Assembly (NCBI RefSeq): GCF_003688895.1
Contig: NZ_REFV01000005.1
Location: 163,118 to 227,117 of the forward strand
Direction of reading: 5' to 3'
Origin: Dokdonia sinensis
GTDB lineage: Bacteria > Bacteroidota > Bacteroidia > Flavobacteriales > Flavobacteriaceae
Length of the DNA stretch: 64,000 nt
Shown: piece by piece, positions 60,272-64,000 of the stretch
Layout of the letters: every line of letters begins with the position of its first letter
How positions within the stretch are numbered: position 1 is the first letter of the stretch
The notes under the pieces: model-generated
What the model was told of the DNA's origin: nothing
Databases searched by the model: none
What the model saw: only the letters and a program-made list of their open reading frames with translations
Translations under genes and position numbers: made by a program

Positions 60272-61873
60272 ATGTCTTATGTTTTGAAAACGAATATACT
60301 GACTCAGTTTGGCGTCGTTATTTGCTTCATAATCATTTTTTGGAACTACTTGACTTTTGATAATGTCGGGGAAAAACAGCTCCTAGTTTATTTTTTACTT
60401 TTACTTCTCAGTTCTTGTTTGATCTTTTTGTTAAAAAAAAGACTTTTAAGAATTATTTGGACCTTTCTTTTCTCTTTATTTTATGGTGTGTTGGTTTTTG
60501 TAGAGTATATACACTCTCAATTATTTAATACAAATATTACTACCTCGACAATTTCAATATTCTTCGAAACTAACGCAAATGAGGCCGCAGAGTTCTTAGA
60601 AAATTATTTTGAGAAAAGTCATTTTGTAATAGGAGCGTTAATTCTAATGTCTATAGTCATTGGAATTATAGCTAGTTTTAAAAAAGTTAAAAAAAATAGA
60701 TTCTCTACAAGCAGAGAAAAAATAAGCGTTTTATCGACGATTATTACATCGGTTGTAATCATTGGTAGTATTATGACATTCAAGGAGCAATTTCTTCCCT
60801 ACAGAGTTATTCAAGTACTTGGTTTTTATGAATCACAAAAAGCTCTTTTAGACGCAGTTTCAGTAACCCCAAATGGTAATTTTACAAACACGATTCATAA
60901 CTCAGAAAATGACCAAGAAGTTTATGTGGTAGTAATAGGAGAATCTACCACGAGGGATCATATGTCATTGTATAATTATTATCGAGATACAAATCCTTTA
61001 TTAGGAAAAAGACAGGATGAACTGCTAATTTATAACGATGTTATATCGCCTCATACTCATACTATCACATCTCTAGGTAAGATGCTGACATTAGGCGACT
61101 ACGATATTCCTGAAAAAAAATACAATAGTACGGTAGTACAACTATTTAATAATGTGGGTTTCGGCACCTATTGGATTTCAAATCAAAGGCCTATGGGAAT
61201 TTATGAGACATCCACAAGTATAATATCTAGACAAAGTGATACAAGTATCTTTACAGATGTTTCTGAGGGTTCTCTGGATGAGAAGGTGCTCAAGCCTCTC
61301 AAAAAGGTGTTAAACAAAAAAGATGATAAAAAATTTATAGTGATACACCTTATGGGAACTCATGTTTCTTATCATAGAAGATATCCTGAGCAGTACGACC
61401 TCTTCAAAAATGAACCTAAGACGCAATTTAGAAATGAAAATGCCTACAAGAGCATAAACGAATATGATAATGCAGTTCTTTATAATGATTATATAGTAAA
61501 TGAAATAATAGCCTCAATTGAGACGGAGCAACTTAAGAGTTTTGTCATCTACCTATCGGATCACGGAGAAGAAGTATATCAAACTCTCAATATGAGTGGT
61601 CATTTAGAAGAAGAGGGGTCAAAACCTATGTATGATGTGCCGTTCTTATTGTGGCGCTCAGAAAAATACCTTCTAGATAACAAAAAATTAGTATTTGATG
61701 TAAACCGTCCGTATACATTAGAGCACTTTATTCATACTCTTGCCGAATTATCTGATATACAATTTGATGGCTTAAATGTAAAAAATAGCTTGGTGAGTCC
61801 TAAATTTGAAAACAGTGAAAGACTCATTTCTAAAAAAGGAACATATGAAGAAACGTTTTGTGAAAATCAGTAA
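60272..61873 (+). CDS. Phosphoethanolamine transferase (EptA/OpgE sulfatase fold)
   Basis: 533 residues. Five N-terminal spans (about 8-26, 35-50, 58-78, 118-138, 158-178) precede the sulfatase-type domain. VVVIGESTTRDHMSLYNYY carries the catalytic Thr near 226, HLMGTHVSYHRRYP and VIYLSDHGEEVY the metal ligands. It adds phosphoethanolamine to lipid A or a surface glycan. It is AT-richer than its neighbours. The next gene overlaps by 29 nt. Confidence 0.9.
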   Translation: MSYVLKTNILTQFGVVICFIIIFWNYLTFDNVGEKQLLVYFLLLLLSSCLIFLLKKRLLRIIWTFLFSLFYGVLVFVEYIHSQLFNTNITTSTISIFFETNANEAAEFLENYFEKSHFVIGALILMSIVIGIIASFKKVKKNRFSTSREKISVLSTIITSVVIIGSIMTFKEQFLPYRVIQVLGFYESQKALLDAVSVTPNGNFTNTIHNSENDQEVYVVVIGESTTRDHMSLYNYYRDTNPLLGKRQDELLIYNDVISPHTHTITSLGKMLTLGDYDIPEKKYNSTVVQLFNNVGFGTYWISNQRPMGIYETSTSIISRQSDTSIFTDVSEGSLDEKVLKPLKKVLNKKDDKKFIVIHLMGTHVSYHRRYPEQYDLFKNEPKTQFRNENAYKSINEYDNAVLYNDYIVNEIIASIETEQLKSFVIYLSDHGEEVYQTLNMSGHLEEEGSKPMYDVPFLLWRSEKYLLDNKKLVFDVNRPYTLEHFIHTLAELSDIQFDGLNVKNSLVSPKFENSERLISKKGTYEETFCENQ

Positions 61874-62642
61874 GGTTGTCCTAATAGCTGTAGTTTTTTT
61901 TTGGTTTGTCATAGTTCTGTTATTAAATTTTCAAGATGATCTTTTAAGAGAAATGTATCCTGAAAAAGTTTGGGTCCATAGAGTTAATTCTATTGCTAAA
62001 TTAAATGAAGTCCAATCTAAGTATATCGGAGTAGAGTTGGACGTGGTATACGATTTAGAAAATAATCTTTTTGAAGTCTATCATCCTCCTGCACCCCCGA
62101 CAGGTTTGTCCTTAAATGAATATTTTGAAGCGATAGAAAGGAGAGAGGAACAACAAATTTGGCTTGATTTTAAAAATTTAGATGCAAGTAATGAAAGTGC
62201 TGCACTCAATCGTTTAGAGGAAATATGTCTTATGTTTAGTATATCTCGTAATCAAATAATTGTAGAATCTAGAAACCCACAATTTCTCAGTTCTTTTTTT
62301 AACTCAGGTTATAGAACATCGTATTACTTACCAGGTAGCCTTACAACTCAAAAGGATACTGAAAGAAGTAACCTTTTAAAACAAATTGCATCTAATATAG
62401 ACGCGTCTAAACCGACATTTATTTCAACGCATAAAGACGATGTTGACTTATTAAAAGAGAATTTTCCAAGTAAATCAATCCTTACTTGGACGATTCATCT
62501 TGAATCAGAAAGAGTACCATTCTACTCAATTAAAAGTATATATAATAGCGCTATTAGAGCTAGACGTAAACATAAATTGCTATCTGATGATCAGATTAAG
62601 GTAGTTTTGCATAGATACATTGCCCGTAGTGGAAATTATTAG
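61845..62642 (+). CDS. Membrane-anchored GDPD-like/Menorin-like protein
   Basis: 265 residues from ATG 61845. One N-terminal span (KVVLIAVVFFWFVIVLLLNF) precedes a TIM-barrel-like domain. VWVHRVNSIAKL, YIGVELDVVYD and FEVYHPPAPP place His, Glu-Leu-Asp and His where glycerophosphodiester phosphodiesterases have HRG, E-x-D and H. IWLDFKNL resembles Menorin/FAM151. It overlaps the phosphoethanolamine transferase gene by 29 nt, suggesting a joint role in envelope phosphodiester handling (inferred). Confidence 0.7.
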   Translation: MKKRFVKISKVVLIAVVFFWFVIVLLLNFQDDLLREMYPEKVWVHRVNSIAKLNEVQSKYIGVELDVVYDLENNLFEVYHPPAPPTGLSLNEYFEAIERREEQQIWLDFKNLDASNESAALNRLEEICLMFSISRNQIIVESRNPQFLSSFFNSGYRTSYYLPGSLTTQKDTERSNLLKQIASNIDASKPTFISTHKDDVDLLKENFPSKSILTWTIHLESERVPFYSIKSIYNSAIRARRKHKLLSDDQIKVVLHRYIARSGNY

Positions 62643-62643
62643 C

Positions 62644-62865
62644 TCAATCATCAAAAAGCGCCCGCATCAACGTTTTTATGCCTTTGAAACCAAAATAAAT
62701 CGCGGCCACAAATAAAATAAGGCCAATCCCCAATACAGGTATAAATAAGGGATGGTCTTGATTCTTAAAAGATGAATTTAAAATAATAGGAGCGGCAACC
62801 AGTAAAAACAAGGTGCCTCCCATTAACTTAATACCTTTAAAAAGTTTTTCTTTATTTGTGTGCAT
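62644..62865 (-). CDS. DUF6095-like small membrane protein
   Basis: 73 residues with two spans (GGTLFLLVAAPIILNSS, PVLGIGLILFVAAIYFGF). It matches the small Flavobacteriia membrane protein that follows murQ (recalled DUF6095). It overlaps murQ by 14 nt. Function unknown. Confidence 0.82.
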   Translation of the reverse strand: MHTNKEKLFKGIKLMGGTLFLLVAAPIILNSSFKNQDHPLFIPVLGIGLILFVAAIYFGFKGIKTLMRALFDD

Positions 62866-63667
62866 AATTCTCTATGGCTTTGCGCACGCTTCCGTGCTTT
62901 AGTAAAAGGGCATTTGCTTCTTTTTCTTCTATTTGTAAGCTTGCCATCACCATCTTCGTTCCACGCCCTACGAGCTTATGGTTGCTCAGTTGCATGTCCA
63001 CCATTTTGTTTCCTTTGACGTGACCTAGCTTTATCATTACTGCGGTTGATATCATGTTGAGCACTAACTTTTGAGCAGTTCCAGCTTTCATACGTGAACT
63101 TCCAGTAACAAATTCTGGACCTACCACAACTTCAATGGGAAATTGTGCAGTTGTTGCTAGGGGGCTTCCAGCATTACAAGTAATGCAACCTGTGATAATA
63201 CTGTTGTCATTACAAGCTTGCAATGCTCCAATTACGTAAGGAGTTGTTCCAGAAGCTGCGATACCTATTACGACATCCTTTTCGGAGATATTCCATTCGG
63301 TGAGGTCTTTCCATCCCTGATTGTCACTATCCTCAGCAAACTCGACTGCATTTCTTATGGCTTTGTCTCCTCCAGCAATGAGACCAATGACCACATCTGG
63401 CGCTACGCCAAATGTAGGTGGGCACTCGCTCGCGTCTACCACACCTAATCTACCGCTGGTTCCTGCGCCCAAATAAAAAAGCCTGCCTCCGTTTTCTAGT
63501 TTTGGAACAATCTGATTCACCAGTATTTCTATTTGAGGAATAGATCTTTCAACAGCCAGGGGCACCGTTTGATCTTCGGCATTTATGTTGGATAATAATT
63601 GGCTTGTGGACATCTTTTCGAGATGGTCGTAATTGGAGTCTTGTTCTGTTGTTCTTGTAAAGGACAC
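62852..63667 (-). CDS. murQ: N-acetylmuramic acid 6-phosphate etherase, GTG start
   Basis: 271 residues from GTG 63667. The conserved family opening FTRTTEQDSNYDHLEKMS lies upstream of any ATG, and a TATTTTTG -7 box (63695-63688) excludes the longer frame. The SIS domain has YLGAGTSGRLGVVDASECPPTFG, IGIAASGTTPYV and PEFVTGSSRMKAGTAQKLVLNM. It converts MurNAc-6-P to GlcNAc-6-P and lactate in cell-wall recycling. DUF6095 follows. Confidence 0.95.
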   Translation of the reverse strand: MSFTRTTEQDSNYDHLEKMSTSQLLSNINAEDQTVPLAVERSIPQIEILVNQIVPKLENGGRLFYLGAGTSGRLGVVDASECPPTFGVAPDVVIGLIAGGDKAIRNAVEFAEDSDNQGWKDLTEWNISEKDVVIGIAASGTTPYVIGALQACNDNSIITGCITCNAGSPLATTAQFPIEVVVGPEFVTGSSRMKAGTAQKLVLNMISTAVMIKLGHVKGNKMVDMQLSNHKLVGRGTKMVMASLQIEEKEANALLLKHGSVRKAIENYAHK

Positions 63668-63687
63668 TTTGCAAAGTTTTGGAGATT

Positions 63688-63695
63688 CAAAAATA
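63688..63695 (-). promoter_or_regulatory. -7 box of murQ
   Basis: The minus strand reads TATTTTTG. It lies 20 nt before the GTG start and inside the longest frame, so it decides the start. Confidence 0.65.
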
Positions 63696-63873
63696 AGCAA
63701 ACCCTTGATGAAATCGAACCTGAACTCAAACTTGAAAATGAAAAATGACTTGAGAACTTAAGAGTTGTCTCGCTCCGCTTGGCTGGCGCTTGGGCTTGGA
63801 TTAAGAAAAAGCATCTTGAGGTGATTGTCAGTGCTGCTTTTTCAGCGGAATATATCAATACTAAAAATACCAA

Positions 63874-63897
63874 TGTAGGCTTCCCCTAATTAGGACA
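63874..63897. mobile_element. Terminal inverted repeat end of an IS3-type element
   Basis: TGTAGGCTTCCCCTAATTAG and GACA read as the 3' terminal repeat of IS3-family elements in Bacteroidota (TG at the tip). The element continues past 64000. The flank to the left (63668-63873) holds no gene. Confidence 0.6.
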
Positions 63898-64000
63898 CCT
63901 TAAAATTCGACAAATAATTATTATTTAGGTCAGATTTGATGAAGAATTTAAATTCTTCATCAAATCTGGGCATGTATTCTTTAGGAGATATATTACCTAA
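63890..64000 (-). CDS. IS3-family transposase, C-terminal end (cut by the window edge)
   Basis: The last 36 codons of a leftward frame end at TAA 63892-63890. LGNISPKEYMPRFDEEF followed by FKFFIKSDLNNNYLSNFKVS resembles the tail of an IS3 orfB integrase. Only the end is visible, so its completeness is unknown. A 38-bp perfect palindrome lies inside it. Confidence 0.7.
   Translation of the reverse strand, partial: LGNISPKEYMPRFDEEFKFFIKSDLNNNYLSNFKVS
63931..63968. repeat. 38-bp perfect palindrome inside the transposase end
   Basis: The left half CAGATTTGATGAAGAATTT is followed directly by its exact reverse complement, with no spacer and no mismatch. It is read as part of RFDEEFKFFIKSD. Confidence 0.95.

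Noticed and set aside
63583..63873. A 96-codon minus-strand frame
   Set aside because: It overlaps the murQ promoter and start, is low complexity, and stops exactly at the edge of the IS element.

Overview
The window reads as chromosome of a marine-type member of the Flavobacteriaceae (Bacteroidota), perhaps close to Dokdonia. That placement is inferred from: Bacteroidota promoters (TTG about 20 nt upstream of TAnnTTTG), weak Shine-Dalgarno signals, a large exported protein with a type IX secretion (T9SS) tail, lipoproteins with Cys-Asp-rich starts, a TonB-dependent receptor with a carboxypeptidase-like N-terminus, a two-gene transketolase, and families common in this group (DUF2851, DUF1835, DUF3822, DUF6095). 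No rRNA, prophage or CRISPR array is visible. One IS3-type element is cut by the right edge.

Layout. 0-8 kb: apt, an animal-type haem peroxidase, a roughly 1 kb spacer holding two tiny genes and hairpins, then a leftward BlaI - BlaR1-like protease - TlpA/DUF3738 operon with a recognisable operator-promoter. 8-13 kb: one giant exported G8/beta-helix protein resembling animal CEMIP/TMEM2. 13-27 kb: housekeeping genes (cystathionine synthase type enzyme, DUF2851, M23 peptidase, MutS2, ung, ppk1 with a binding-protein-like partner, nucleoside phosphorylase/DUF1835/SUI1 group, a 2OG-Fe oxygenase). 27-39 kb: amidohydrolase, YdeI/DUF1801 pair, TonB receptor, lipoprotein, amidase, PAP2, MeaB, a tandem pair of helical paralogues, and an ECF sigma - membrane regulator - secreted repeat protein operon. 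39-50 kb: tRNA-Lys/tRNA-Leu, aroK, PRTase, S4 protein, FKBP-like lipoprotein, transketolase halves, pyrE, Nudix, M14 peptidase, UDG-family gene. 50-64 kb: yaaA, RNase P RNA, rsmD operon, RecD-like helicase, ion transporters (antiporter, TerC, CorA), KdsC-like phosphatase, DinB, an AT-rich pair of envelope-modification genes, murQ/DUF6095, and the IS end.

The strongest unexplained signal runs through the whole window: a perfect palindrome with core GCTTTCGCGAAAGC occurs 14 times, with five degraded copies. It lies both between genes and inside conserved genes in all three reading phases (read as AFAKA, LSRK or FRES). From 14.8 to 58.3 kb it recurs every 2-6 kb without clustering. Chance expectation for a fixed 14-mer in 64 kb is far below one. 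It is absent from the giant exported gene and from the last 5.7 kb.

Start codons were often moved inward from the longest frame, because the longest frame begins in a TTG inside a promoter box or ahead of a signal peptide. Function calls come from recognised family motifs read by eye; no database search was run.
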